Part shown: positions 1 to 8,425 of the stretch, piece by piece
Layout of the letters: each line of letters begins with the position of its first letter
Position numbering within the stretch: position 1 is the first letter of the stretch
Assembly (NCBI GenBank): GCA_963835525.1
Contig: CAWIFM010000008.1
Span: 1,674,001-1,738,000, forward strand
Length of the DNA: 64,000 nucleotides
Reading direction: 5' to 3'
From: DASSUW01 sp963835525
GTDB taxonomy: Bacteria > Actinomycetota > Thermoleophilia > Solirubrobacterales > Solirubrobacteraceae
Notes under the pieces: model-generated
What the model was told of the DNA's origin: nothing
What the model saw: only the letters and a program-made list of their open reading frames with translations
Databases searched by the model: none
Translations under genes and position numbers: made by a program

Positions 1-1358
1 TGAGGAGAGGTCTCATCGCCATCGGGGTCGCCGCGCTGTGCTGTCCGGCGGTCGCGTCCGCGCACGACGACTGGCGCACGCTGACCGCCGAGGTGCGCCG
101 CGCGCCGGGTCCGGAGGGGTGGCTCACGCTCCGCTGCGGCGGGCACGAGGAGCGCACGGCGCTGCCCGTGACCGAGGAGTGGATCCGCATCACGGTGTCC
201 GACCGCGGCAGGCGCTGCAAGGCCGGGCATCGCGGCGCCGGCGAGGTCCGCGCGCTCGATCTGTCGCGCGGCAGGCACGAGCTGTCGATCCACGGCGCCG
301 ACGTGTCGAGCCTCGGCAAGTCCGAGGACTTCGGCGGCGTCTACCGCGACCAGCGCGGTCGCCGCGGCGACGCGCTCGACATCCTGCATGACCAAGGGCT
401 CGACTGGATCCGCCTGCGCACGTGGGTCGACCCGGCCGACGGCTACCACGACACCGCCGAGCTGCTGCGGATGGCGCGCCGCGCCAAGCGCGAGGGGCTG
501 CGCGTGCTGGTCGACTTCCACTACTCGGACTTCTGGGCCGACCCCGGCAAGCAGTGGACGCCGGCGGCCTGGGAGGGCCTGAGCTTCGACGCGCTGCAGC
601 AGACCTTCGCCGCCTACACGCGCGACACGATCCGCGCGCTGGTGCGCCAGGGCACGCCGCCCGACATGGTCCAGCTCGGCAACGAGATCAACCCCGGCCT
701 GCTGTGGGACTACGCGGCCACGTGGACCGGCTGCTCGAGCGCCGACGACGGCATGGGCGGGACGGCCACGGTCTGCCACACGGAGAACTGGGACAACCTG
801 GCGCGGCTGCTGACCTCCGGGTACCACGCCGTCAAGTCCGTCTCGCCGCGCAGCAAGGTGATGCTGCACCTGGCCGAGGGCGGTGACAACGGCACCTTCC
901 GCTGGTGGTTCGACAACGTGACCACGCGCGGCGTGCCGTTCGACGTCATCGGCGCGTCGTACTACGGCTACTGGCACGGCACGTTCGCCGAGCTGCAGGC
1001 CAACCTCGACGACGTCACCGCCCGCTACGGCAAGGACGTCGCCGTGGTCGAGACCGCGTACCCGTTCACGCTGGCCGGCGAGGACCAGGAGGGGCAGATC
1101 ATCGACCTCGAGAGCGAGCTCGTGGCCGGCTACCCGGCGACCCCGCAGGGCCAGGCCGACTGGCTGCGCGACATCCAGACGGTTGTGCGCGCCGTGCCGC
1201 GGGGCCTCGGGACGTTCTGGTGGGAGGCGACGTGGACGGCGGTGCCCGGCAACGGCTGGAGCCCGCGCAACCCGGCGTCGGGCAACGGCTGGGAGAACCA
1301 GGCGCTGTTCGGATTCGACGACCGGCTGCTGCCGGCCGCGTACGAACTGCGCGAATGA
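1..1358 (+). CDS. GH53 endo-beta-1,4-galactanase, secreted; start codon cut by window edge
   Basis: Secreted glycosidase expected to cleave beta-1,4-galactan side chains of plant arabinogalactan. The reading frame is open from the first bases: the window begins with TG followed by AGG AGA, so the ATG/GTG start most likely lacks only its first base, giving a 452-aa protein. The N-terminus is a signal peptide (MRRGLIAIGVAALCCPAVASA by inference, cleavage before HDDW). GH53 hallmarks are visible: LGNEINPG with the acid/base Glu near codon 235 and VVETAYPFT with the nucleophile Glu near codon 350, plus the clan-A barrel signatures DWIRLRTWVDP and VLVDFHYSDFWADPG. The stop overlaps the next ATG by 4 nt (ATGA), so it is translationally coupled to the UDP-glucose pyrophosphorylase. 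Confidence 0.93.
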   Translation, partial: RRGLIAIGVAALCCPAVASAHDDWRTLTAEVRRAPGPEGWLTLRCGGHEERTALPVTEEWIRITVSDRGRRCKAGHRGAGEVRALDLSRGRHELSIHGADVSSLGKSEDFGGVYRDQRGRRGDALDILHDQGLDWIRLRTWVDPADGYHDTAELLRMARRAKREGLRVLVDFHYSDFWADPGKQWTPAAWEGLSFDALQQTFAAYTRDTIRALVRQGTPPDMVQLGNEINPGLLWDYAATWTGCSSADDGMGGTATVCHTENWDNLARLLTSGYHAVKSVSPRSKVMLHLAEGGDNGTFRWWFDNVTTRGVPFDVIGASYYGYWHGTFAELQANLDDVTARYGKDVAVVETAYPFTLAGEDQEGQIIDLESELVAGYPATPQGQADWLRDIQTVVRAVPRGLGTFWWEATWTAVPGNGWSPRNPASGNGWENQALFGFDDRLLPAAYELRE

Positions 1359-2551
1359 ACGCCTTGCGGGCGGGGGTGGCCCGCATGCGGGCCGAAGGGC
1401 TGCCGGAACCGGCGATTCGCGGCTTCGCGAGCCGGTTCCGGCGGTTCGCCGCCGGCGAGCTCGGGCTGCTGCCCGATGACGAGCTGCAGCCTGTCTCCGA
1501 CGTGGTCGACGCCGCGCGCCTGCCGCGGGCTCACCGGCTCGAGCGAACCGTGATCGTCAAGCTCAACGGCGGCCTCGGCACCAGCATGGGCCTGCGCGGC
1601 CCGAAGTCCCTGATCGAGGCCAAGGACGGCCAGACCTTCCTCGACGTCATCGCCCGCCAGGCACGCGCGCTCGGACGGCCGCTCGTGCTGATGAACAGCT
1701 TCGCGACCCGCGACGTGCAGCCGGCCGGCGCCGACGCGTTCCTCCAGCACCATCAGCCGAGGCTGCGCGCCGACGACCTGACGCCGGTGCGCTGGCCGCG
1801 CGACCCGGCGCTCGAGTGGTGCCCGCCCGGCCACGGCGACCTCTACGCCGCCATGATCGGCTCCGGGATGCTCGACGAGCTGCTCGAGCGCGGCCTCCGC
1901 TATGCCTTCGTCTCCAACGCCGACAACCTCGGCGCGGTGCCGGACCCGGCGATCCTCGCCTGGTTCGCCTCCGAGCGGCTCGAGTTCGCGATGGAGGTGG
2001 TCGCGGGCACCGAGGCCGACCGCAAGGGCGGGCACATCGCGCTCCGCGACGGGCGGCTCGTCCTGCGCGAGACCGCCCAGGCTCCGGATGCATCCTCGTT
2101 CCGCGACTTCCGGCGCTGGCGCTTCTACAACACCAACAACCTCTGGCTCGATCTCGAGGCGCTGGCGCGCCGCGGGCCGCCCGACCTGCCGCTGATCGTC
2201 AACCGCAAGACGGTCGACCCGAACGACCCGCGGTCGCCTGCCGTGCTGCAGCTCGAAACGGCGATGGGCGCCGCGATCGGCGCGTTCGAGCGCGTCGCCG
2301 CCGTCCGCGTGCCGCGCTCGAGGTTCGTGCCCGTCAAGACCACCAACGACCTGCTCGTCCTGCGCTCCGACGTCTACGCGCTCGCCGAAGACGGACGGCT
2401 CGAGGCGGTCGCCCCGCCGCCGTTCGTGGACCTCGACCCGGAGCACTTCGGCCGCCTCGCCGACTTCGAGCGCCGCTTCCCGGACGGCCCGCCTTCGCTG
2501 GCCGGCTGCGAGCGCTTCGTCGTGCGCGGCAACGCGTCGTTCGCCGCGTAG
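1355..2551 (+). CDS. UTP-glucose-1-phosphate uridylyltransferase (UDPGP family)
   Basis: 398-aa nucleotidyltransferase making UDP-glucose from UTP and glucose-1-phosphate. It carries the signature of the eukaryote-type UDPGP family rather than of bacterial GalU: KLNGGLGTSMGL with the loop starting at K69, then GPKS. Further conserved blocks include LEWCPPGHGDLYAAM, FVSNADNLGA and RFVPVKTTNDLL. The start is set by the ATGA overlap with the upstream galactanase; the open frame extends further 5' but only inside the GH53 gene. Pairing with a galactanase could link galactan-derived sugar to nucleotide-sugar metabolism; that link is inference. Followed by 63 nt containing a short GAGCC-GGA-GGCTC hairpin. 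Confidence 0.93.
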   Translation: MNALRAGVARMRAEGLPEPAIRGFASRFRRFAAGELGLLPDDELQPVSDVVDAARLPRAHRLERTVIVKLNGGLGTSMGLRGPKSLIEAKDGQTFLDVIARQARALGRPLVLMNSFATRDVQPAGADAFLQHHQPRLRADDLTPVRWPRDPALEWCPPGHGDLYAAMIGSGMLDELLERGLRYAFVSNADNLGAVPDPAILAWFASERLEFAMEVVAGTEADRKGGHIALRDGRLVLRETAQAPDASSFRDFRRWRFYNTNNLWLDLEALARRGPPDLPLIVNRKTVDPNDPRSPAVLQLETAMGAAIGAFERVAAVRVPRSRFVPVKTTNDLLVLRSDVYALAEDGRLEAVAPPPFVDLDPEHFGRLADFERRFPDGPPSLAGCERFVVRGNASFAA

Positions 2552-2614
2552 GGGGGAGGGCGTTCACCCCGGTGGGTCCTGGGAGCCGGAGGCTCGGCGC
2601 GGGACAAAGGAGAG

Positions 2615-3652
2615 GTGCTCCGGCTCGCCGCGCTCCTCGCCGTCACCGTCCTGGCAGGCGCCCCGCCGGCCGAGGCCGAGCCGCCCACGTACGGCGATCG
2701 GCTCGGCGCCCATTCGATGCTCTACCTCAACTCCACCGCCGAGCAGCAGGAGGCCGTGTTCCGCGCCGCATCGGAGGCCGGCCTCACGTACCTGCGGCTC
2801 GACTTCGCCGTCGGCATCGTCTTCCGCTGGGACGGCACGGACTTCTCCGCCGTCGACCGCATCGACGAGCTCGCCGCGAAGTACCGGATGCGGGTCCTCG
2901 GCACGATCACGGACACTCCGTGGCACATCGTCGACTGCGCCGGAGTGCCGTTCGGGCTGCTCGGACGGTGCGCGCCCGCCGCCGGGCAGGAGGCGACCTG
3001 GCGCGACATGGTCTTCCAGATCGTGCGGCGCGCGCGCAACGTCCGCCACTGGGAGCTCGGCAACGAGCCGGACCATCCGCAGATGTTCATCGGCTCGGCG
3101 TCGGACTACGCCCGCTGGGCGTCGCTGGCCGCCGACGGGATCCGCGCCGCCCGTCCCAAGGCACGCATCGCGATCGGTGGGTTCTCCCGCCTCGACCGGG
3201 GCTTCATCGGCGCCGCCCTGCGCGACCCCGCCTATCCGCTCGCCGGCCGCTTCGACATCGCCAACGTCCACGTGCGCGTGCCGCTTGGGTCGCTGAAGGC
3301 TGCCGTGAGCCGGGCGCGGGCCTTCTACCGCCGCATGGGCTTCACCGGTCGCCTGTGGGTGACCGAGGCCGGATATCCGTCCCGGCCGGCCCACCAGTGG
3401 GATCCCGCGCTGGCGGGCGGCGACGCGGATCAGGCACGTTGGATGGCGCGCGGGCCGCGGCAGCTGGTCGCGGGCGGCGCCGACGCCGTCTTCGTCTCGT
3501 TTCGCGACAACCACGAGTTCGGGCCCGACAGCTCGTTCGGCTCGGAGGGCGTGATCACCTGGCCGCAGCTCGACGCGGACGGCAGCGCGATGCTCAAGCC
3601 CGCCTACTGGGCGCTGCTCGCGCTCGCCGCGCAGCCGCTACCGGCTGCGTGA
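2615..3652 (+). CDS. Secreted clan-A glycoside hydrolase (GH39-like)
   Basis: 345-aa secreted TIM-barrel glycosidase. GTG start preceded by AAAGGAGAG. Signal peptide MLRLAALLAVTVLAGAPPAEA, then EPPTYG. Clan GH-A catalytic residues can be placed: HWELGNEPDHP (acid/base Glu) and LWVTEAGYPS (nucleophile Glu), with the barrel strands GLTYLRLDFAVG and RMRVLGTITDTP. The layout resembles GH39 xylosidases or related uncharacterised actinobacterial families; the substrate cannot be told. Its last 15 nt overlap the convergent FHA gene. Confidence 0.85.
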   Translation: MLRLAALLAVTVLAGAPPAEAEPPTYGDRLGAHSMLYLNSTAEQQEAVFRAASEAGLTYLRLDFAVGIVFRWDGTDFSAVDRIDELAAKYRMRVLGTITDTPWHIVDCAGVPFGLLGRCAPAAGQEATWRDMVFQIVRRARNVRHWELGNEPDHPQMFIGSASDYARWASLAADGIRAARPKARIAIGGFSRLDRGFIGAALRDPAYPLAGRFDIANVHVRVPLGSLKAAVSRARAFYRRMGFTGRLWVTEAGYPSRPAHQWDPALAGGDADQARWMARGPRQLVAGGADAVFVSFRDNHEFGPDSSFGSEGVITWPQLDADGSAMLKPAYWALLALAAQPLPAA

Positions 3653-4312
3653 CGGCTCGAGCACGGCCCCGCGCTCGAAGGCTTGACGCACGAGCTCGGC
3701 GCGCTTGCGGTTCTGCGGCATGTCGCCGATCCCGAAGAGCTCGAAGAGGGCGTGCAGGTGGCTCTTGACCGTCTCGACGCCGAGGAACAGCTCGGCCGCG
3801 ATCTCGCGGTTGGACGGCGGCGCGGCGAACCGGTCCTCGAGCAGCGGTGCGCAGAGGGCGTGCAGCACGCGCTGCTGCGCAGGCGAGAGCACGGGCGGCG
3901 ATCCGCGGTGGCTGGTCGACGTCGTCTGCGTCCTCTCCGGACCGGCGACGAACACGAGCTGCGTCTGCCCGACCTCGATCGAGTCGCCGTCGTCGAGCCG
4001 GCACCGGCCGCGCACGCGCCGGCCGTTGACGCTCGAGCCGTTGCGCGAGAGCCCGTCGTCGACGAGCGTCCACGCCCCGGCGACCCGCTCGAGCAGTGCG
4101 TGCGCGCGCGAGACCTCGGTGTCCCACGCGAGCGGGATGTCGCTCGCGACGTCGCGCCCGACGCTCAGCGGCCGGCCCTCGAGCTCCACGATGTGCTGCC
4201 GGGCGTTGCGGTCGAGGTAGAGAAGGAACGGCACTCCGCGCCGCTCGGCGGCCAGTCGCGCCGCGAGCTCGACGGGGGAGACCGACCGCAGGCTGGGCGG
4301 CAGCCGCTTCAC
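3638..4312 (-). CDS. FHA domain protein with C-terminal LuxR-type HTH
   Basis: 224-aa cytoplasmic protein. The FHA fold spans about residues 45-122 with the phosphothreonine-binding residues in place: GR (52-53), S68-x-x-H71 and N96-G97 in SVNG. A linker leads to a helix-turn-helix near residues 143-212 (LSPAQQRVL, then NREIAAEL and ETVKSHL), so this looks like a phospho-dependent DNA-binding protein. The kinase gene lies 13 nt upstream in the same direction; FHA partners of Ser/Thr kinases are common in actinobacteria, so it is a plausible target. GTG start preceded at 6 nt by TAGTGT, implying its own leaderless promoter even though the kinase gene is only 13 nt away. Confidence 0.85.
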   Translation of the reverse strand: MKRLPPSLRSVSPVELAARLAAERRGVPFLLYLDRNARQHIVELEGRPLSVGRDVASDIPLAWDTEVSRAHALLERVAGAWTLVDDGLSRNGSSVNGRRVRGRCRLDDGDSIEVGQTQLVFVAGPERTQTTSTSHRGSPPVLSPAQQRVLHALCAPLLEDRFAAPPSNREIAAELFLGVETVKSHLHALFELFGIGDMPQNRKRAELVRQAFERGAVLEPSRSR

Positions 4313-4325
4313 GGGTTCACACTAC

Positions 4326-6731
4326 TCAGTCGGCGCGACCCCGGGCAATGCGGATCTCGTCGATCTGCGGATCCTGCACGGCGTCGCCCAGCCGCAGCGG
4401 CGTGGCCGAGTGCAGCTCGTCCGCGGCGAATGCGCCCGGCCCGCCTCTCAGGAGCAGGATCGCTTCCTCGAGGCGTCGAGCCCCGAGGACGCCGACCACG
4501 ACGTCGGGACGATCGTCCCCTGGGAGCCGCATGATGGCCAGCGACGCGCCGAAGCTCTCTCCGGCGACGTCCTCGCCCGGAATTCCCGCCCACGCCCGCG
4601 TGATTCCGGAGCGGCTCGTCAGCGCGATGCCGTTGTGGGCGCCGCGGATCACCGTGACCGCCCCGGCGCCCTCGTTCTCGCCTGGTGCGCCGACGACCAT
4701 GTCGGCGTAACCGTCGCCGTCGAGGTCGCCGGCGTCGACGGCGAATCCGAACGAGTCGTCGGCCTCGTCGTCGCCCGCGACGGCACGCAACGCCTGCGTG
4801 ATGGACTTCGCCTCGGTCTCAGGCCCGCGCCGGCCCCCGCGCCAGAGCCTGACCTCGCCGCCGCCCTCCGGGAGCAGCCCCGGTTCCGGCGACTCCACGT
4901 GGTCGCCCTGGACGATGTCCTCGAACCCGTCACCGGTCACGTCGGCCACGGCAATGGCGGACGTTCCGGAGTCACCGAGCCGCTGGCAGCGGATCGGCCC
5001 GCGCACCGTGCCGCGGCAGAACGATCCGTGTCCCGGCTGGCCCTCACGCTCGTCGGGGGCGCCCTCCACGAGGTCGAGGTTGCGGTCGCCGTTCACGTGC
5101 CCGGTCTCCAGCCGCCGACCGAAGCCGACGTAGCTGTCGTCCGGCCGGCGGATCGTCCGGGCACGCTCGGTCGTGAGGCCGTCCGGGCTGCCGAACAGGA
5201 GCTCGATCGCACCGGTGGCGGGGGCAGTGACGTCCTCGCCGGGCGCGCCGACGGCGAGGTCGGCGAATCCGTCCCCATTGAAGTCGCCGGCGGCCAGGCG
5301 GTGGCCATAGCGCCCCACGCCGGAGCCGAAGCCGCGGTTGCCCAGGGTGTCGCGGCGACCGCTCAGCAGCCCGGCGTCGCTGCCGTAGAGGACCGCGACA
5401 AGCTCCCGCCCGGGAACGCCGATCGCCAGGTCGGCCCGACCGTCGCGGTCGAAGTCGCCGCTCTTCTGGCTCCAGCCGAAGTCGTGCTCGGCCGCATACG
5501 GAGCGGGCAGGCCGGCGTCGCGCTGCGTGATCACGGTGGACCTGGCGCTGCGGTCGCCGCGATGGATGACGACGAGTCCGCCCGGCGGGCCGCCGTCGCG
5601 CTCCGCCGAACCGGGCATCCCGAGGACGAGCTCCTGCCGGCGGTCGCCATCGAAATCGAACGGCACCGCGGCTGGCGCCGGGGGCGGTGCGCGGCCGGAC
5701 TCCGGCAGCACGAACGCCGCGACCGCGGCGGCGCCGAGTGCCGCCACGCCTCCGGCGAGCACGGCCAGCCGCCTCGGCCGGCGGCGGCGCTCCGGCGGCG
5801 GAGCGCCGTCGCGGGTGCTCGTGACGAGCACGCTGGTCGGTTCCTCGGTGGTCAGCGCGATCGTGACCTCCTCGGGGGGCGGGAGGACGGCCGCTGACCG
5901 GCGCCAGTACGGCCCGAGCTCGGCGACGGCGATCTCCTCGAGCGCCTCCCACGCCTGCGCGGCAGAGGCGGGCCGGTCCTCGGGCGCCTTGGCGAGCAGC
6001 CATTCGACCCAGCGGCGGACGGGCTCGGGCGTGTCGGGGGCGAGGTCGGCGAGCGGCGGGGGCGGGTTGTGGACGTGGGCGTAGAGCACCGCCATCGGGG
6101 TGGAGCCGTTCCCGAACGGCGGCCGGCCGGCGAGCATCTCGTACGCCATGACGCCGACCGCGTAGAGGTCGGTGAACGGGCCCAGCCGCCCGCTGAGCGC
6201 CTGCTCCGGCGCCATGTAGGCGGGCGTGCCGATCGCCGCGCTCGTGCTCGTCAGGTGGCCGGTGAGCGCGTCGTAGGCGCGCGCGATCCCGAAGTCGGCG
6301 ATCTTCACGCCGCCGCGGCCCGTGATGAGGATGTTCTCGGGCTTGAGGTCGCGGTGGGAGATCGACCGCTCCTCGGCGTGGCTGAGCCCGTTGAGCACGC
6401 CCTCGAGCACGCCGAACACCTGTGGCTGGCGCAGGTCGCCGACTAGCGGTCGCAGCGAGCCGCCGCTGACGTACTCCATCGCGATGTAGGCGACGCCGTC
6501 GTGCTCGAAGAAGTCGAACAGCGTGACCACGTTCGGATGGTCGAGGCCGGCGGCCAGACGCGCCTCGCGGACGAAGCGCTGGGCGAGCGTGACGTCCTGG
6601 ACGTCGAGGTCGAGCTGCTTGAGCGCCACTTGACGGTCGAGCGCCGGCTGGTGGGCGAGATACACGACCGCCATCCCGCCACGCGCCAGGACGCGGACGA
6701 TGTCGTAGCTTCCTACGCGCTGACCGGTCAC
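4326..6731 (-). CDS. Membrane Ser/Thr protein kinase with extracellular FG-GAP (integrin-alpha-like) propeller
   Basis: 801 aa. Residues about 8-265 form a complete Hanks-type kinase: P-loop ARGGMAVV (16-23), Lys38 in VALK, Glu56, HRD 126-128 with Lys130 and Asn133, DFG 146-148, APE 174-176. A TM helix (LAVLAGGVAALGAAAVAAFV) lies near 322-341 after an Arg-rich stop-transfer. The outside portion (about 355-775) contains about seven repeats of the type FDxDGDxxxDLVxGxPG (for example GDFDRDGRADLAIG, GDFNGDGFADLAVG, GDLDGDGYADMVVG), the Ca-binding FG-GAP/VCBS blades of an integrin-like seven-bladed propeller. Many actinobacterial kinases carry PASTA or NHL sensors; this combination is less usual. 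The ligand is unknown. A TAGGCT box sits 11 nt before the GTG start. Confidence 0.92.
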   Translation of the reverse strand: MTGQRVGSYDIVRVLARGGMAVVYLAHQPALDRQVALKQLDLDVQDVTLAQRFVREARLAAGLDHPNVVTLFDFFEHDGVAYIAMEYVSGGSLRPLVGDLRQPQVFGVLEGVLNGLSHAEERSISHRDLKPENILITGRGGVKIADFGIARAYDALTGHLTSTSAAIGTPAYMAPEQALSGRLGPFTDLYAVGVMAYEMLAGRPPFGNGSTPMAVLYAHVHNPPPPLADLAPDTPEPVRRWVEWLLAKAPEDRPASAAQAWEALEEIAVAELGPYWRRSAAVLPPPEEVTIALTTEEPTSVLVTSTRDGAPPPERRRRPRRLAVLAGGVAALGAAAVAAFVLPESGRAPPPAPAAVPFDFDGDRRQELVLGMPGSAERDGGPPGGLVVIHRGDRSARSTVITQRDAGLPAPYAAEHDFGWSQKSGDFDRDGRADLAIGVPGRELVAVLYGSDAGLLSGRRDTLGNRGFGSGVGRYGHRLAAGDFNGDGFADLAVGAPGEDVTAPATGAIELLFGSPDGLTTERARTIRRPDDSYVGFGRRLETGHVNGDRNLDLVEGAPDEREGQPGHGSFCRGTVRGPIRCQRLGDSGTSAIAVADVTGDGFEDIVQGDHVESPEPGLLPEGGGEVRLWRGGRRGPETEAKSITQALRAVAGDDEADDSFGFAVDAGDLDGDGYADMVVGAPGENEGAGAVTVIRGAHNGIALTSRSGITRAWAGIPGEDVAGESFGASLAIMRLPGDDRPDVVVGVLGARRLEEAILLLRGGPGAFAADELHSATPLRLGDAVQDPQIDEIRIARGRAD

Positions 6732-6778
6732 CGTCCTTAGCGAGCCTACGCAGCGCGCGGGGGTCTACGCAAGGAAGC

Positions 6779-8221
6779 TCATTGGTCGCGCAGTGCGGCG
6801 CGACGGATCTTGCCGCTGGCCGTCTTGGGCAGCTCGGCGGCGAAGTCGACGATCCGTGGGTACTTGTACGGCGCGGTCTGGGCCTTGACGTGGTCCTGGA
6901 GCTCGCGGGCGAGCTCGTCGGAGGCAGCGTGGCCGTCGCGCAGGACGACCACGGCGCGGACGACGTGGCCGCGCTCGTCGTCCGGAGCGGCGACGACTGC
7001 CGCCTCGGCCACCGCTTGGTGCGTGACCAGCGCGGACTCGACCTCGAATGGCCCGATCCGGTAGCCGGCCGAGATGATCACGTCGTCGGTGCGGCCGACG
7101 AAGTGCAGGAAGCCCTGCTCGTCGCGCTCGACGCGGTCTCCCGTGCGCCAGGTCGCGCTCGGCCCGGCGGGCGGCGGATCCTCGCCGAGGTAGCCGAGGA
7201 AGAAGGTCGGGACCGTCGTCGGGTCGGCGACCAGCTCGCCGTCGTCGACGTCGAGCCGCACGCCGGGCAGGGCGATGCCCATCGAGCCCGGGCGGGCCGG
7301 GATGCCCAGCGGCATGCCTGTGAGCTGGCCGGTCTCGGTCTGGCCGTAGCCGTCGCGCACCCAGACGTTGGTCGCCTCGTGCCAGGCGTCCAGCACCTCA
7401 GGGTTGAGCGCCTCGCCGGCCGCCACGGCGCCGCGCAGGTCGATCAGGCCGCGCAATGTGGCGCGCTTGGCGATCACGCGGTACTCGGTCGGCGCCATGC
7501 ACAGCAGATCGACCCGCTCGCGCTCGAGCAGCTCGAGCCGCTCGTGGGGGTCGAAGCGCGCGTCGTGGACGAGCGCCGCCGCGCCCCTCAGCCAGGGCGC
7601 GATGAACACGTTGCGGGCCGACTTGGACCAGCCGGACGCGGCGGTGCACCACACGAGGTCGCCGGCCCGCGCGTCGAGCCAGTGGCGGGCCTGCAGCATC
7701 TGGCCGGACAGGTAGCGCTGGCCGTGGAGCACGGCCTTCGGCTCGCCGGAGGTGCCGGACGTGAACGTGATCAGACACGGGTCGCCGGGCTCGAGCGCCT
7801 CGTGCGGCGGGGCGGGGGCGTCTCCCAGCGCGCCCCACGGCGCCCACAGCGTCGGCCCGTCCCATCCGGCGGCCGTGAGGACGTCGGCGTTTCGCTGGTC
7901 GCACGCCACGAGCCGCGGGCGGGCGATCCGCAGGCGCAGCTCGAGGTCCTTGGCGCGCAGCTGCTCGGTGCAGGGCAGCACCACGAGGCCGAGCCGGAAG
8001 CAGGCGACCATGGTCAGCACCCACTCGCTGCGGTTGCCGATCAGCGTCATGACGACGTCGCCACGGCGCAGGCCCTGGCTGTGCAGGCGGGCGGCGACCT
8101 TGCCCGCCTCGGCCGCAACCTCGCCGAAGCTCCACTCGCGGCGGGAGCCGTCACGGCGCAGCTCGACCAGCGCGCGGTTCCGCGCTGGAGCGGCCTCGAC
8201 GATGTCGCGCGTGAAGTTCAC
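6779..8221 (-). CDS. Acyl-CoA synthetase (AMP-forming, ANL superfamily)
   Basis: 480 aa with the start at GTG 8221 (VNFTRDIVEA). The open frame continues upstream, but that part overlaps the plus-strand LAL relic, and a TAGCAT box exactly 8 nt before this GTG supports the choice. ANL motifs in order: TFTSGTSGEPKAV (phosphate loop), DGYGQTETGQ, TGDRVERDEQGFLHFVGRTD (hinge) and PKTASGKIRR with the catalytic Lys near the C-terminus. It adenylates a carboxylic acid and transfers it to CoA; the overall layout is like medium-chain or benzoate-CoA ligases, with no specificity evident. It lies head-to-head with an acyl-CoA dehydrogenase, a natural partner in fatty or aryl acid catabolism. Confidence 0.9.
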   Translation of the reverse strand: MNFTRDIVEAAPARNRALVELRRDGSRREWSFGEVAAEAGKVAARLHSQGLRRGDVVMTLIGNRSEWVLTMVACFRLGLVVLPCTEQLRAKDLELRLRIARPRLVACDQRNADVLTAAGWDGPTLWAPWGALGDAPAPPHEALEPGDPCLITFTSGTSGEPKAVLHGQRYLSGQMLQARHWLDARAGDLVWCTAASGWSKSARNVFIAPWLRGAAALVHDARFDPHERLELLERERVDLLCMAPTEYRVIAKRATLRGLIDLRGAVAAGEALNPEVLDAWHEATNVWVRDGYGQTETGQLTGMPLGIPARPGSMGIALPGVRLDVDDGELVADPTTVPTFFLGYLGEDPPPAGPSATWRTGDRVERDEQGFLHFVGRTDDVIISAGYRIGPFEVESALVTHQAVAEAAVVAAPDDERGHVVRAVVVLRDGHAASDELARELQDHVKAQTAPYKYPRIVDFAAELPKTASGKIRRAALRDQ

Positions 8222-8229
8222 CGGCGGGC

Positions 8230-8235
8230 ATGCTA
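8230..8235 (-). promoter_or_regulatory. -10 box (TAGCAT) for the acyl-CoA synthetase, leaderless
   Basis: TAGCAT on the minus strand lies 8 nt upstream of GTG 8221, the spacing shared by many genes here. No Shine-Dalgarno sequence is visible. Confidence 0.5.
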
Positions 8236-8425
8236 TGCCGATGTTGGAGCGCGACGAGGCACTGGCGCGGCTCGAGGTCGCGGCCCAGGCCGGCGGCCGG
8301 GTTGCCGTGGTGGCGGGCGAGGCGGGGATCGGCAAGACCACGCCGTCGGCGCGATCCTCCGCAAGCTCAGGGTGAACTCGCGCGCCGACGCGGTGGCGAA
8401 AGTATCCTCGCCGGCATGGCCATAG
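8235..8425 (+). pseudogene. LuxR/LAL-type regulator reduced to its two ends by a large internal deletion
   Basis: From ATG 8235 the frame reads MPMLERDEALARLEVAAQ, then VAVVAGEAGIGKTT: the exact N-terminal signature of large ATP-binding LuxR (LAL) regulators, ending in the Walker A motif near 8340. It then runs into a stop at about 8375. In another frame the following bases read DHAVGAILRKLRVNSRADAV, the recognition helix and tail of a LuxR HTH that normally sits at the far C-terminus of such proteins. So Walker A is joined directly to the HTH end with several hundred codons missing. The junction bases GACCA suit both sides (GKT codons and Asp-His of the HTH), suggesting a microhomology deletion. 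The relic's end overlaps the acyl-CoA dehydrogenase start. Confidence 0.75.

Noticed and set aside
4326..6003. Frame-shifted shadows of the FG-GAP region on both strands
   Set aside because: Arg-rich translations without domains; the kinase frame is continuous.
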